Source of the DNA: Leptodactylus fallax
Taxonomy: Eukaryota; Chordata; Amphibia; Anura; Leptodactylidae
DNA: 64,000 bases
NCBI GenBank assembly: GCA_947044405.1
Contig: CAMRHE010000017.1
Location: 12,471,353-12,535,352, forward strand
Direction of reading: 5' to 3'
Positions within the stretch are counted from its first letter, which is position 1. Every line of letters starts with the position of its first letter. Of the stretch, positions 11,466 through 23,660 are shown in pieces. A model generated the notes under the pieces. That model worked only from the letters and a program-made list of their open reading frames with translations. It did no database searches and had not been told where the DNA came from. The position numbers and the translations under genes were made by a program.

Positions 11466-11865
11466 AGTACTAAGTCCTGTAAGATTACTTTGGCTTCTAA
11501 TCCTAATAATAGACTGATACTTGCCAATTGTGTAGAGGTTTTCTTTGCAGCAGTCACCTCATTTACATAATTAAAATATTAAAATATTAAAATACAGGAT
11601 AACAACTCTATAGATAACATCACTAGCCCATCATGACATCACCACTGACAACAGATGATGTCACAGCTTATCTCCTCCCCCTACCTGCACAGAGCATGAC
11701 TAGAAAACTCTCCCATAGACCTCAGTGAGTCGGCTCTTGACTATTACGGCCTATGGCCATGACTATGCTGTAAAGTAAACTAAATGCTGTTAATAGAAGA
11801 CCCTCAGACAAGATGGCCGCCTAGAGGCGTAGCTAGGGGTTCAGCACAGGGGTGGGGGGGGGGGC

Positions 11866-11902
11866 GAACATGTCCAAGTGGGCCCCCAACTTGGACATGT
11901 TC
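11866..11902. repeat. Perfect 14-bp-arm hairpin
   Basis: GAACATGTCCAAGT (11866-11879) and ACTTGGACATGTTC (11889-11902) are exact reverse complements around a 9-nt loop, next to a G-run at 11854-11864. There is no T-run after it and no gene nearby, so a terminator reading is not supported. Confidence 0.8.
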
Positions 11903-12177
11903 ATATACTGACACTATGAGTATACAGTGACCATATAGTGGTATATAGCGGCTCTACACAGGGCTTTAGGTGAATACAGGGCAGTAGCATTTAGTGACTT
12001 ACCGGTGACGTCTCTGACTAATCCTTCACATTCCCCTTCTCTTTCATCCGGACGGCCATGACCACTTCTTCCAGTCCTGTAAAGTTTGCAACACAGACAT
12101 CTTTGGCTCCTCACTTTTCCAGGCACCTGACCCACATTATCCTCACCTACACAAAGCCCCCACCCTGCTGCTACCCC

Positions 12178-12302
12178 AATTATAAAATATATAATATACC
12201 CCCTCATAATGAATAATACCCCCAAGTGCATCTTTAAATTAATAACTTCCCTGTGCACCCCTTTAAATAGTTCCCCTTATTAATAATGCCCCAGGTGTTT
12301 CC
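12178..12302. repeat. Degenerate TAATGCCCC-type short repeats, left part
   Basis: Recurring phrases such as CCCTCATAATGAATAATACC and CCCCTTATTAATAATGCCCC at irregular spacing. The same texture resumes at 13239-13515, on the far side of a foldback MITE, suggesting an older repeat field later split by insertion. Confidence 0.5.
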
Positions 12303-12659
12303 TAATTAAAAAGAAAAAAAAAAAAAAAGGGAAAAAAAAAATTATTGTGGGGATTCATCCGGGATCTCGAGGATCAGCTGTTTGAATGAACCGTGGTACC
12401 TGTGTAAGCGCCGTGACCCCTTCTCTGTTTACATAGTGTTATTCTTTTCATAGCGGCCATGTAATATAACTACAGCCTCGTCCTATACACGTCTGTGTGA
12501 CAAGGCTGGAATGACATCACACGGTCACTATAAACAGACAGCGTGTGATATAAACAGGCGCCATAGCCCCTTCATACAGCTGATCAGTGGGGAATCACTT
12601 ATCTCTTATTGATGATTTATTCTGAGGATAGACCATCAATAAAAATGAGCTGGAAAACG

Positions 12660-13217
12660 TCTTAAGGCTAAGGCCCCATGTGGCATCCCGCAGCAAAACA
12701 CAGCTTTGGGAAAAACCGCGGCAGCGACGCATCGCGGTTCTTCCTGTAGCACTTTACACAGAATGTTTGCAGAGGTTTCCTCTGTGGACTTTCTGCTTCA
12801 ATTATATCTATAGGGAAACCGCTGGTATTTCCATAGGTATAATTGACATACTGCGATTTCCAAAACTGCGACTGTTTTGGAAATCGCAGCTTATCTGCTG
12901 CACATATTTTACTGCAAAGTGGGGATGAGATGGGACCCCATGTGGCGAAAACCCACAGAAAAAAACTGCGGCATTCTAGAAAATCCCATCCACACACTGC
13001 AGAAAAATACGTGCAGCAGACACACTGCGATTTCCAAAACCGTTGCGGTTTTGGAAATTGCAGCATGTCAGTTATACCTATGGAAACGCCGGCAGTTTCC
13101 ATATAGGTGTATTGAAAACAGAAAGTCCACAGGGGCAACCTCTGCGGACCTTCTGTGAAAAGCGCTGCGGGAAAAATCACAATGTTACCGCCAAGGCTAC
13201 GTGGGGCGTTAGTCTTA
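12660..13217. mobile_element. Large foldback MITE, about 555 bp
   Basis: The ends are CTTAAGGCTAAGGCCCCATG and GCTACGTGGGGCGTTAGTCT, imperfect reverse complements. Long interior arms pair, including TGCGATTTCCAAAAC against GTTTTGGAAAT, GGAAACCGC..GGTATTTCCATAGG against CCTATGGAAACGCC, and CTCTGTGGACTTTCTG against CAGAAAGTCCACAG. A shorter relative with GGCTCCACGTTGTGGAAATG ends sits at 55831-56056. The 186-codon minus-strand ORF spanning it is a by-product of the palindrome. Confidence 0.75.
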
Positions 13218-13238
13218 ATAAAGCCCAAGTGCCACTTT

Positions 13239-13515
13239 CATTAAATTAATTGCTCCCTCATATTATGCCCCTGATTCCCGCTGACATAAATAATGCACCC
13301 CTAATGACCCCTTATATCAATGACCACCCCCTTATGTTCATAATGCCTCCTAATATAAATGATGCCCCCTAATGGCCTCTTATATAAATAACCTCCCCCC
13401 CTTTTATTCATAATACCCCGTAATAACGCTTATATAAATGACCCCCCATCGTCATAATGCCCCCTAATGAATCCTCCCTTATAGTTATATCCCCCTCCTA
13501 ACCACCCCTTATACT
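13239..13515. repeat. Degenerate TAATGCCCC-type short repeats, right part
   Basis: Repeated phrases such as ATAATGCCCCCTAATG, CTTATATAAATAACC and CATAATGCCTCCTAATATAA with irregular period. It appears to be a continuation of the repeats at 12178-12302. Confidence 0.55.
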
Positions 13516-13730
13516 ATTAATATAATCACCAGCTAAAAAACATTAAAAAAAAAGTCATACTCACCTGCGATGATGATGAATGGCGCCGCCGGCGCTTCCT
13601 ACCTGTCCACGCACAGGTCACAGGACCTTTGGAGGACCAAAAGGTCCTAAAGTCATAGCAAGAGAAAGACTGCAGACATTGGAGAAGAGAATACCTGAGG
13701 AAGGTAAAAAGTGTGAAGAGAAGTGTGTGA

Positions 13731-16700
13731 GAGACTCTGCACAGTACCACTACCCTGTATAGACACTGCACAGTACCACTACCCTGTATAGACACTGCAC
13801 AGTACCACTACCCTGTATAGACACTGCACAGTACCACTACCCTGTATAGACACTGCACAGTACCACTACCCTGTATAGACACTGCACAGTACCACTACCC
13901 TGTATAGACACTGCACAGTACCACTACCCTGTATAGACACTGCACAGTACCACTACCCTGTATAGACACTGCACAGACCACTACCACTACCGTATAGACA
14001 CTGCACAGTACCACTACCCTGTATAGACACTGCACGTACCACTACCCTGTATAGACACTGCACAGTACCACGTACCACTACCCTGTATAGACACTGCACA
14101 GTACCACTACCACTACCCTGTATAGACACTGCACAGTACCACTACCACTACCCTGTATATACACTGCACAGTACCACTACCCTGTATAGACACTGCACAG
14201 TACCACTACCACTACCCTGTATAGACACTGCACAGTACCACTACCCTGTATAGACACTGCACAGTACCACTACCCTGTATAGACACTGCACAGTACCACT
14301 ACCCTGTATAGACACTGCACAGTACCACTACCCGTATAGACACTGCACAGTACCACTACCCTGTATAGACACTGCACAGTACCACTACCCTGTATAGACT
14401 ACTGCACAGTACCACTACCCTGTATAGACACTGCACAGTACCACTACCCTGAAGACACTGCACAGTACCCACCCATAGACACTGCCCAGTACCACACCCC
14501 GTATAGACACTGCACAGTACCACTACCACTACCCTGTATAGACACTGCACAGTACCACTACCCTGTATAGACACTGCACAGTACCACTACCCTGTATAGA
14601 CACTGCCCAGTACCACTACCCTGTATAGACACTGCACAGTACCAACCAAACAAACCACTACCACTATCCTGTATAGACACTGCACAGTACCACTACCACT
14701 ATCCTGTATAGACACTGCACAGTACCACTACCCTGTATAGACTGCACAGTACCACTACCCTGTATATACACTGCACAGTACCACTACCCTGTATAGACAC
14801 TGCACAGTACCACTACCACTACCCTGTATATACACTGCACAGTACCACTACCCTGTATAGACACTGCACAGTACACACTACCCTGTATAGACACTGCACA
14901 GTACCACTACCCTGTATAGACACTGCACAGTACCACTACCCTGTATAGACACTGCACAGTACCACTACCCTGTATAGACACTGCACAGTACCACTACCCT
15001 GTATAGACACTGCACAGTACCACTACCCTGTATAGACACTGCACAGTACCACTACCCTGTATAGACACTGCACAGTACCACTACCCTGAATAGACACTGC
15101 ACAGTACCAACTACCCTGTATAGACACTGCACAGTACCACTACCCTGTATAGACACTGCACAGTACCACTACCCTGTATAGACACTGCACAGTACCACTA
15201 CCCTGTATAGACACTGCACAGTACCACTACCCTGTGTAGACTGCACAGTACCACTACCCTGTATAGACACTGCACAGTACCACTACCCTGTATAGACACT
15301 GCACAGTACCACTACCCTGTATAGACACTGCCCAGTACCACTACCCTGTATAGACACTGCACAGTACCACTACCACTATCCTGTATAGACACTGCACAGT
15401 ACCACTACCCTGTATAGACTGCACAGTACCACTACCCTGTATAGACACTGCACAGTACCATTACCCTGTATAGACACTGCACAGTACCACTACCCTGTGT
15501 AGACTGCACAGTACCACTACCCTGTATAGACACTGCACAGTACCACTACCCTGTATAGACACTGCCCAGTACCACTACCCCTGTATAGACACTGCACAGT
15601 ACCACTACCACTATCCTGTATAGACACTGCACAGTACCACTACCCTGTATAGACTGCACAGTACCACTACCCTGTATAGACTGCACAGTACCACTACCCT
15701 GTATAGACACTGCACAGTACCACTACCCTGTATAGACACTGCACAGTACCACTACCCTGTATAGACACTGCCCAGTACCACTGCCCTGTATAGACACTGC
15801 ACAGTACCACTACCACTATCCTGTATAGACACTGCACAGTACCACTACCCTGTATAGACTGCACAGTACCACTACCCTGTATAGACACTGCACAGTACCT
15901 CTACCCTGTATAGACACTGCACAGTACCACTACCACTACCCTGTATATACACTGCACAGTACCGCTACCCTGTATAGACTGCACAGTACCACTACCCTGT
16001 ATATACACTGCACAGTACCACTACCCTGTATAGACACTGCACAGTACCACTACCACTACCCTGTATATACACTGCACAGTACCACTACCCTGTATAGACA
16101 CTGCACAGTACCACTACCCTGTATAGACACTGCACAGTACCACTACCCTGTATAGACTGCACAGTACCACTACCCTGTATAGACACTGCACAGTACCACT
16201 ACCCTGTATAGACACTGCACAGTACCACTACCCTGTATAGACACTGCCCAGTACCACTACCCTGTATAGACACTGCACAGTACCACTACCACTATCCTGT
16301 ATAGACACTGCACAGTACCACTACCCTGTATAGACACTGCACAGTACCACTACCACTACCCTGTATATACACTGCACAGTACCACTACCCTGTATAGACA
16401 CTGCACAGTACCACTACCCTGTATAGACACTGCACAGTACCACTACCCTGTATAGACACTGTACAGTACCACTACCACTACCCTGTATAGACACTGCACA
16501 GTACCGCTACCCTGTATAGACACTGCACAGTACCACTACCACAACCCTGTATATACACTGCACAGTACCACTACCCTGTATAGACTGCACAGTACCACTA
16601 CCCGGTATAGACACTGCACAGTACCACTACCCTGTATAGACACTGCACAGTACCACTATCCTGTATAGACACTGCCCAGTACCACTACCCTGTATAGACA

Positions 16701-16990
16701 CTGCACAGTACCACTACCCTGTATAGACACTGCACAGTACCACTACCCTGTATAGACACTGCACAGTACCACTACCCTGTATAGACACTGCACAGTACCA
16801 CTACCCTGTATAGACACTGCACAGTACCACTACCCTGTATAGACACTGCACAGTACCACTACCCTGTATAGACTGCACAGTACCACTACCCTGTATAGAC
16901 ACTGCCCAGTACCACTACCCTGTATAGACACTGCACAGTACCACTACCACTATCCTGTATAGACACTGCACAGTACCACTACCCTGTATA
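13731..16990. repeat. 29-bp satellite array, left arm up to the Tc1 insertion
   Basis: A reference unit is 13741-13769; its core is CCCTGTATAGACACTGC, followed by ACAGTACCACTA into the next unit. Positions 13741 and 13770 start the same phrase, giving a 29-bp period. Variants are a 27-bp unit (TATAGACTGCAC, lacking AC) and a 35-bp unit with an extra CACTAC (ACCACTACCACTACCCTG). Point variants include TATATACACTG, CTGCCCAG and ACTATCCTG. The outer edge (about 13970-14660) is irregular, with units such as AACCAAACAAACCACTA at 14643. Stops in the third register every 87 nt rule out a long coding frame. Confidence 0.97.
15231..16988. repeat. Satellite domain type A (27-mer-rich), first copy
   Basis: Here 27-bp units alternate regularly with 29- and 35-bp units. 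A block containing CCTGTGTAGACTGCACAG (landmark at 15493) recurs at 19762 and 29758. A CTGCCCAG variant followed by an ACTATCCTG variant recurs every 200-235 bp. Boundaries are judged from where 27-bp units begin and are approximate. Confidence 0.6.
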
Positions 16991-17028
16991 CAGTCATGGC
17001 CAAAAGTTTTGAGAAAGATACAAATATT
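16991..17028 (+). repeat. Tc1-like left terminal inverted repeat
   Basis: Thirty-eight bases matching the reverse complement of 18520-18557 except at two positions (GAGAAAGATAC here against GAGAATGACAC on the other side). Confidence 0.9.
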
Positions 17029-17363
17029 AATTTTTACAAAGTCTACTGCTTCAGTTTTTCTAATGGCAATTTGCATATACTCCAGAATGTTATAAAGAGT
17101 GATCAGCTTAACAGCAATTACTTGCAAAGTCAATATTTGCCTAGAAAATGAACTTTATCCCCAAAAACACATTTCAACATCATTGCAGCCCTGCCTTAAA
17201 AGGACCACCTAACATCGTTTCAGTGATTGCTCCATTAACACAGGTGTGGGTGTTGATGAGGACAGGGCTGGAGATCAATCTGTCATGATTAAGTAAGAAT
17301 GACACCACTGGACACTTTAAAAGGAGGCTGGTGCTTGCCATCATTGTTTCTCTTCTGTTAACC

Positions 17364-18380
17364 ATGGTTATCTCTAAAGAAACACGTGCAGTCATCATTG
17401 CACTGCACAAAAATGGCCTAACTGGGAAGAGTATTGCAGCTAGAAAGATTGCACCTCAGTCAACAATCTATCGCATCATCAAGAACTTCAAGCAGAGAGG
17501 TTCCATTGGTGCCAAAAAGGCTCCAGGGTGCCCAAGAAAGACCAGCAAGCGGCAGGACCGTCTCTTAAAAGTGTTTCAGCTGCGGGATCGGGCTACCAGC
17601 AGTGCAGAGCTTGCTGAGGAATGGCAGCAGGCAGGTGTGAGTGCATCTGCACGCACTGTGAGGCGGAGACTCTTGGAGCAAGGCCTGGGCTCAAGGAGGG
17701 CAGCAAAGAAGCCACTTCTTTCCAGAAAAAACATCAGGGACAGACTGATATTCTGCAAAAGGTACAGGGAGTGGACTGCTGAGGACTGGGGGAAAGTCAT
17801 TTTCTCTGATGAATCCCCTTTTCGATTGTTTGGAACATCTGGAAAACAGCTTATTCGGAGAAGAAGAGGTGAGCGCTACCACCAGTCTTGTCTCATGCCA
17901 ACTGTAAAGCATCCTGAAAACATTCATGTGTGGGGTTGCTTCTCAGCCAAGGGAATCGGCTCTCTCACAGTCTTGCCTAAAAACACAGCCATGAATAAAG
18001 AATGGTACCAGAATGTCCTCCAAGAGCAACTTCTCCCAACCGTCCAAGAGCAGTTTGGCGCTCAACAATGCCTTTTCCAGCATGATGGAGCACCTTGCCA
18101 TAAAGCAAAGGTGATAACTAAATGGCTCAGGGAACAAAACATAGAGATTTTGGGTCCATGGCCTGGAAACTCCCCAGATCTTAATCCCATTGAGAACTTG
18201 TGGTCAATCATCAAGAGACGGGTGGACAAACAAAAACCAACAAATTCAGACAAAATTAAAGCATTGATTCTGCAAGAATGGACTGCTATCAGTCAGGATT
18301 TGGTCCAGAAGTTGATTGAGAGCATGCCAGGGAGAATTGCAGAGGTCCTGAAGAAGAAGGGTCAACACTGCAAATATTGA
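17364..18380 (+). CDS. Tc1-like transposase (DDE), 338 aa
   Basis: Cut-and-paste transposase acting in the nucleus on the element's own inverted ends. I start at the second ATG (17364, context ACCATGG, protein MVISKETR). An in-frame ATG at 17331 would add 11 hydrophobic residues not typical of the family. From 17364: N-terminal paired-like helix-turn-helix DNA-binding region (about residues 1-110, including KSIAARK and a GCPRKTSKR linker). The catalytic triad is D149 in VIFSDES, D241 in FQHDGAPCH and E277 in SPDLNPIENLW. D241 and E277 have 35 residues between them, one more than the usual Tc1 spacing of 34. The C-terminus ends KKKGQHCKY. The length is normal for the family and there is no frameshift or stop. 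It is probably functional or recently so. Confidence 0.93.
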   Translation: MVISKETRAVIIALHKNGLTGKSIAARKIAPQSTIYRIIKNFKQRGSIGAKKAPGCPRKTSKRQDRLLKVFQLRDRATSSAELAEEWQQAGVSASARTVRRRLLEQGLGSRRAAKKPLLSRKNIRDRLIFCKRYREWTAEDWGKVIFSDESPFRLFGTSGKQLIRRRRGERYHQSCLMPTVKHPENIHVWGCFSAKGIGSLTVLPKNTAMNKEWYQNVLQEQLLPTVQEQFGAQQCLFQHDGAPCHKAKVITKWLREQNIEILGPWPGNSPDLNPIENLWSIIKRRVDKQKPTNSDKIKALILQEWTAISQDLVQKLIESMPGRIAEVLKKKGQHCKY

Positions 18381-18519
18381 CTTGCTGCATTAACTCATTC
18401 TAGCTGTCAATATAAGCTTCTGTTACTCATAATATGAATGCAATTCTATTTCTGTATGTGATAAAAACATCTGACAAACACACATAAAAACCAGAGGGCA
18501 GCAGATCATGTGAAAATAG

Positions 18520-18557
18520 AATATTTGTGTCATTCTCAAAACTTTTGGCCATGACTG
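18520..18557 (-). repeat. Tc1-like right terminal inverted repeat
   Basis: Inverted partner of 16991-17028; ends ..GGCCATGACTG followed by TA and the satellite unit. Confidence 0.9.
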
Positions 18558-18559
18558 TA

Positions 18560-21360
18560 GACTGCACAGTACCACTACCCTGTATAGACTGCACAGTACC
18601 ACTACCCTGTATAGACACTGCACAGTACCACTACCCTGTATAGACACTGCACAGTACCACTACCCTGTATAGACACTGCCCAGTACCACTACCCTGTATA
18701 GACACTGCACAGTACCACTACCACTATCCTGTATAGACACTGCACAGTACCACTACCACTATCCTGTATAGACACTGCACAGTACCACTACCCTGTATAG
18801 ACTGCACAGTACCACTACCCTGTATATACACTGCACAGTACCACTACCCTGTATAGACACTGCACAGTACCACTACCACTACCCTGTATATACACTGCAC
18901 AGTACCACTACCCTGTATAGACTGCACAGTACCACTACCCTGTATTTACACTGCACAGTACCACTACCCTGTATAGACACTGCACAGTACCACTACCACT
19001 ACCCTGTATATACACTGCACAGTACCGCTACCCTGTATAGACTGCACAGTACCACTACCCTGTATATACACTGCACAGTACCACTACCCTGTATAGACAC
19101 TGCACAGTACCACTACCACTACCCTGTATATACACTGCACAGTACCACTACCCTGTATAGACACTGCACAGTACCACTACCCTGTATAGACACTGCACAG
19201 TACCACTACCCTGTATAGACACTGCACAGTACCACTACCCTGTATAGACACTGCACAGTACCACTACCCTGTATAGACACTGCACAGTACCACTACCCTG
19301 TATAGACACTGCACAGTACCACTACCCTGTATAGACACTGCACAGTACCACTACCCTGTATAGACACTGCACAGTACCACTACCCTGTATAGACACTGCA
19401 CAGTACCACTACCCTGTATAGACACTGCACAGTACCACTACCCTGTATAGACACTGCACAGTACCACTACCCTGTATAGACACTGCACAGTACCACTACC
19501 CTGTGTAGACTGCACAGTACCACTACCCTGTATAGACACTGCACAGTACCACTACCCTGTATAGACACTGCACAGTACCACTACCCTGTATAGACACTGC
19601 CCAGTACCACTACCCTGTATAGACACTGCACAGTACCACTACCACTATCCTGTATAGACACTGCACAGTACCACTACCCTGTATAGACTGCACAGTACCA
19701 CTACCCTGTATAGACACTGCACAGTACCATTACCCTGTATAGACACTGCACAGTACCACTACCCTGTGTAGACTGCACAGTACCACTACCCTGTATAGAC
19801 ACTGCACAGTACCACTACCCTGTATAGACACTGCCCAGTACCACTACCCTGTATAGACACTGCACAGTACCACTACCACTATCCTGTATAGACACTGCAC
19901 AGTACCACTACCCTGTATAGACTGCACAGAACCACTACTCTGTATAGACTGCACAGTACCACTACCCTGTATAGACACTGCACAGTACCACTACCCTGTA
20001 TAGACACTGCACAGTACCACTACCCTGTATAGACACTGCCCAGTACCACTGCCCTGTATAGACACTGCACAGTACCACTACCACTATCCTGTATAGACAC
20101 TGCACAGTACCACTACCCTGTATAGACTGCACAGTACCACTACCCTGTATAGACACTGCACAGTACCTCTACCCTGCATAGACACTGCACAGTACCACTA
20201 CCACTACCCTGTATATACACTGCACAGTACCGCTACCCTGTATAGACTGCACAGTACCACTACCCTGTATATACACTGCACAGTACCACTACCCTGTATA
20301 GACACTGCACAGTACCACTACCACTACCCTGTATATACACTGCACAGTACCACTACCCTGTATAGACACTGCCCAGTACCACTACCCTGTATAGACACTG
20401 CACAGTACCACTACCACTATCCTGTATAGACACTGCACAGTACCACTACCCTGTATAGACACTGCACAGTACCACTACCACTACCCTGTATATACACTGC
20501 ACAGTACCACTACCCTGTATAGACACTGCACAGTACCACTACCCTGTATAGACACTGCACAGTACCACTACCCTGTATAGACACTGTACAGTACCACTAC
20601 CACTACCCTGTATAGACACTGCACAGTACCGCTACCCTGTATAGACACTGCACAGTACCACTACCACTACCCTGTATATACACTGCACAGTACCACTACC
20701 CTGTATAGACTGCACAGTACCACTACCCTGTATAGACACTGCACAGTACCACTACCTTGTATAGACACTGCACAGTACCACTACCCTGTATAGACACTGC
20801 ACAGTACCACTATCCTGTATAGACACTGCCCAGTACCACTACCCTGTATAGACACTGCACAGTACCACTACCCTGTATAGACACTGCACAGTACCACTAC
20901 CACTATCCTGTATAGACACTGCACAGTACCACTACCCTGTATAGACTGCACAGTACCACTACCCTGTAAATACACTGCACAGTACCACTACCCTGTATAG
21001 ACTGCACAGTACCACTACCCTGTATAGACACTGCACAGTACCACTACCCTGTATAGACTGCACTGTACCACTACCCTGTATAGACACTGCACAGTACCAC
21101 TACCCTGTATAGACACTGCACAGTACCACTATCCTGTATAGACACTGCCCACTACCACTACCCTGTATAGACACTGCTCAGTACCACTACCCTGTATAGA
21201 CACTGCACAGTACCACTACCACTATCCTGTATAGACACTGCACAGTACCACTACCCTGTATAGACTGCACAGTACCACTACCCTGTATATACACTGCACA
21301 GTACCACTACCCTGTATATACACTGCACAGTACCGCTACCCTGTATAGACTGCACAGTAC
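18560..21360. repeat. Satellite domain type A, continued
   Basis: Dense in 27-bp units. The CCTGTGTAGA landmark at 19500 and 19762 corresponds to 15231 and 15493. The offset is 4269 bp, of which about 1.57 kb is the Tc1 element. Confidence 0.6.
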
Positions 21361-23660
21361 CACTACCCTGTATATACACTGCACAGTACTACTACCCTGT
21401 ATAGACACTGCACAGTACCACTACCACTACCCTGTATATACACTGCACAGTACCACTACCTTGTATAGACACTGCACAGTACCACTACCCTGTATAGACA
21501 CTGCACAGTACCACTACCCTGTATAGACACTGTACAGTACCACTACCACTACCCTGTATAGAAAGTGCACACTACCACTACCCTGTATAGACACTGCACA
21601 GTAACACTACCACTACCCTGTATAGACACTGCACAGTACCACTACCACTACCCTGTATAGACACTGCATAGTACCACTACCACTACCCTGTATAGACACC
21701 GCACAGTTCCACTACCCTGTATAGACACTGCACAGTACCACTACCACTACCCTGTATAGACACTGCACAGTACCACTACCACTACCCTGTATATACACTG
21801 CACAGTACCACTACCCTGTATAGACACTACCACTACCACTACCCTGTATAGACACTGCACACTACCACTACCACTACCCTGTATAGACACTGCCCAGTAC
21901 CACTACCCTGTATAGACACTGCACAGTACCACTACCCTGTATAGACACTGCACAATACCACTACCACTAACCCGTATATACACTGCACAGTACGACTACC
22001 CCTGTATAGACACTACCACTACCACTACCCTGTATAGACACTGCACAGTACCACTACCACTACCCTGTATATACACTGCACAGTACCAATACCCTGTATA
22101 GACACTGCACAGTACCACTACCACTACCCTGTATAGACACTGCACAGTACTACTACCCTGTATAGACACTGCACAGTACCACTACCCTGTATAGACACTG
22201 CACAGTACCACTACCTCTACCCTGTATATACACTGCACAGTACCACTACCCTGTATAGACACTGCACAGTACTACTACCCTGTATAGACATTGCACAGTA
22301 CCACTACCCTGTATAGACACTGCACAGTACCACTACCCTGTATAGACACTGCACAGTACCACTACCCTGTATAGACACTGCACAGTACCACTACCACTAC
22401 CCTGTATATACACTGCACAGTACCACTACCCTGTATAGACACTGCACAGTACCACTACCACTACCCTGTATAGACACCGCACAGTACCACTACCCTGTAT
22501 AGACACTGCACAGTACCACTACCCTGTATAGACACTGCACAGTATTACTACCCTGTATAGACACTGCACAGTACCACTACCACTACCCTGTATATACACT
22601 TCACAGTACCACTACCCTGTATAGACTCTGCACAGTACCACTACCACTACCCTGTATAGACTGCACAGTACCACTACCCTGTGTATACACTGCACAGTAC
22701 CACTACCCTGTATAGACACTATACAGTACCACTACCACTACCCTGTATAGACACTGCACAGTAACACTACCACTACCCTGTATAGACACTGCACAGTACC
22801 ACTACCACTACCCTGTATAGACACTGCACAGTACCACTACCACTACCCTGTATAGACACTGCACAGTACCACTACCACTACCTTGTATAGACACCGCACA
22901 GTACCACTACCCTGTATAGACACTGCACAGTACCACTACCCTGTATAGACACTGCACAGTATCACTACCCTGTATAGACACTGCACAGTACCACTACCAC
23001 TACCCTGTATAGACACTTCCCAGTACCACTACCACTATCCTGTATAGACACTGCACAGTACCACTACCACTATCCTGTATAGACACTGCATAGTACCACT
23101 ACCCTGTATAGACACTGCACAGTACCATTACCCTGTATAGACACTGCACAGTACCACTACCACTACACTGTATAGACACTGCACAGTACCACTACCACTA
23201 CCCTGTATAGACACTGCTCAGTACCACGACCCTGTATAGACACTGCACAGTACCACTACCCTGTATAGACACTGCACAGTACCACTACCTCTACCCTGTA
23301 TATACACTGCACAGTACCATTACCCTGTATAGACACTGCACAGTACCACTACCCTGTATAGACACTGCACAGTACTACTACCCTGTATAGACACTGCACA
23401 GTACCACTACCCTGTATAGACACTGCACAGTACCACTACCCTGTATAGACACTGCACAGTACTACTACCCTGTATAGACACTGCACAGTACCACTACCCT
23501 GTATAGACACTGCACAGTACCACTACCACTACCCTGTATAGACACTGCACAGTACCACTACCTTGTATAGACACTGCACATTACCATTACCCTGTATAGA
23601 CACTGCACAGTACCACTACCACTACCCTGTATATACACTGCACAGTACCGCTACCCTGTA
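21360..23660. repeat. Satellite domain type B (35-mer-rich), first copy
   Basis: 27-bp units nearly vanish and 35-bp units dominate. Landmarks are TATAGACTCTGCACAG near 22624 and the rare CTGCTCAGTACCACGACCC at 23214. Both recur in the later B domains. Confidence 0.6.

Larger units (their letters stand above)
16991..18557 (+). mobile_element. Intact-looking Tc1-like transposon inserted in the satellite
   Basis: The element of 1567 bp starts CAGTCATGGCCAAAAGTTTT and ends AAAACTTTTGGCCATGACTG. TA lies on both sides (16989-16990 and 18558-18559). Removing the element and one TA restores CCCTGTATAGACTGCACAG, a normal 27-bp satellite unit, so the insertion point is exact. The terminal inverted repeats are about 38 bp with two mismatches. 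A single uninterrupted transposase frame fills the middle. TA target, short inverted ends and a DDE transposase place it in Tc1/mariner. The open frame and near-identical ends suggest recent activity in the lineage. Confidence 0.95.

Noticed and set aside
11866..11902. Intrinsic transcription terminator
   Set aside because: There is no T-tract after the stem, no upstream gene, and the genome is eukaryotic.
12668..13228. 186-codon minus-strand ORF
   Set aside because: It spans a foldback MITE; internal peptide repetition reflects the palindrome.
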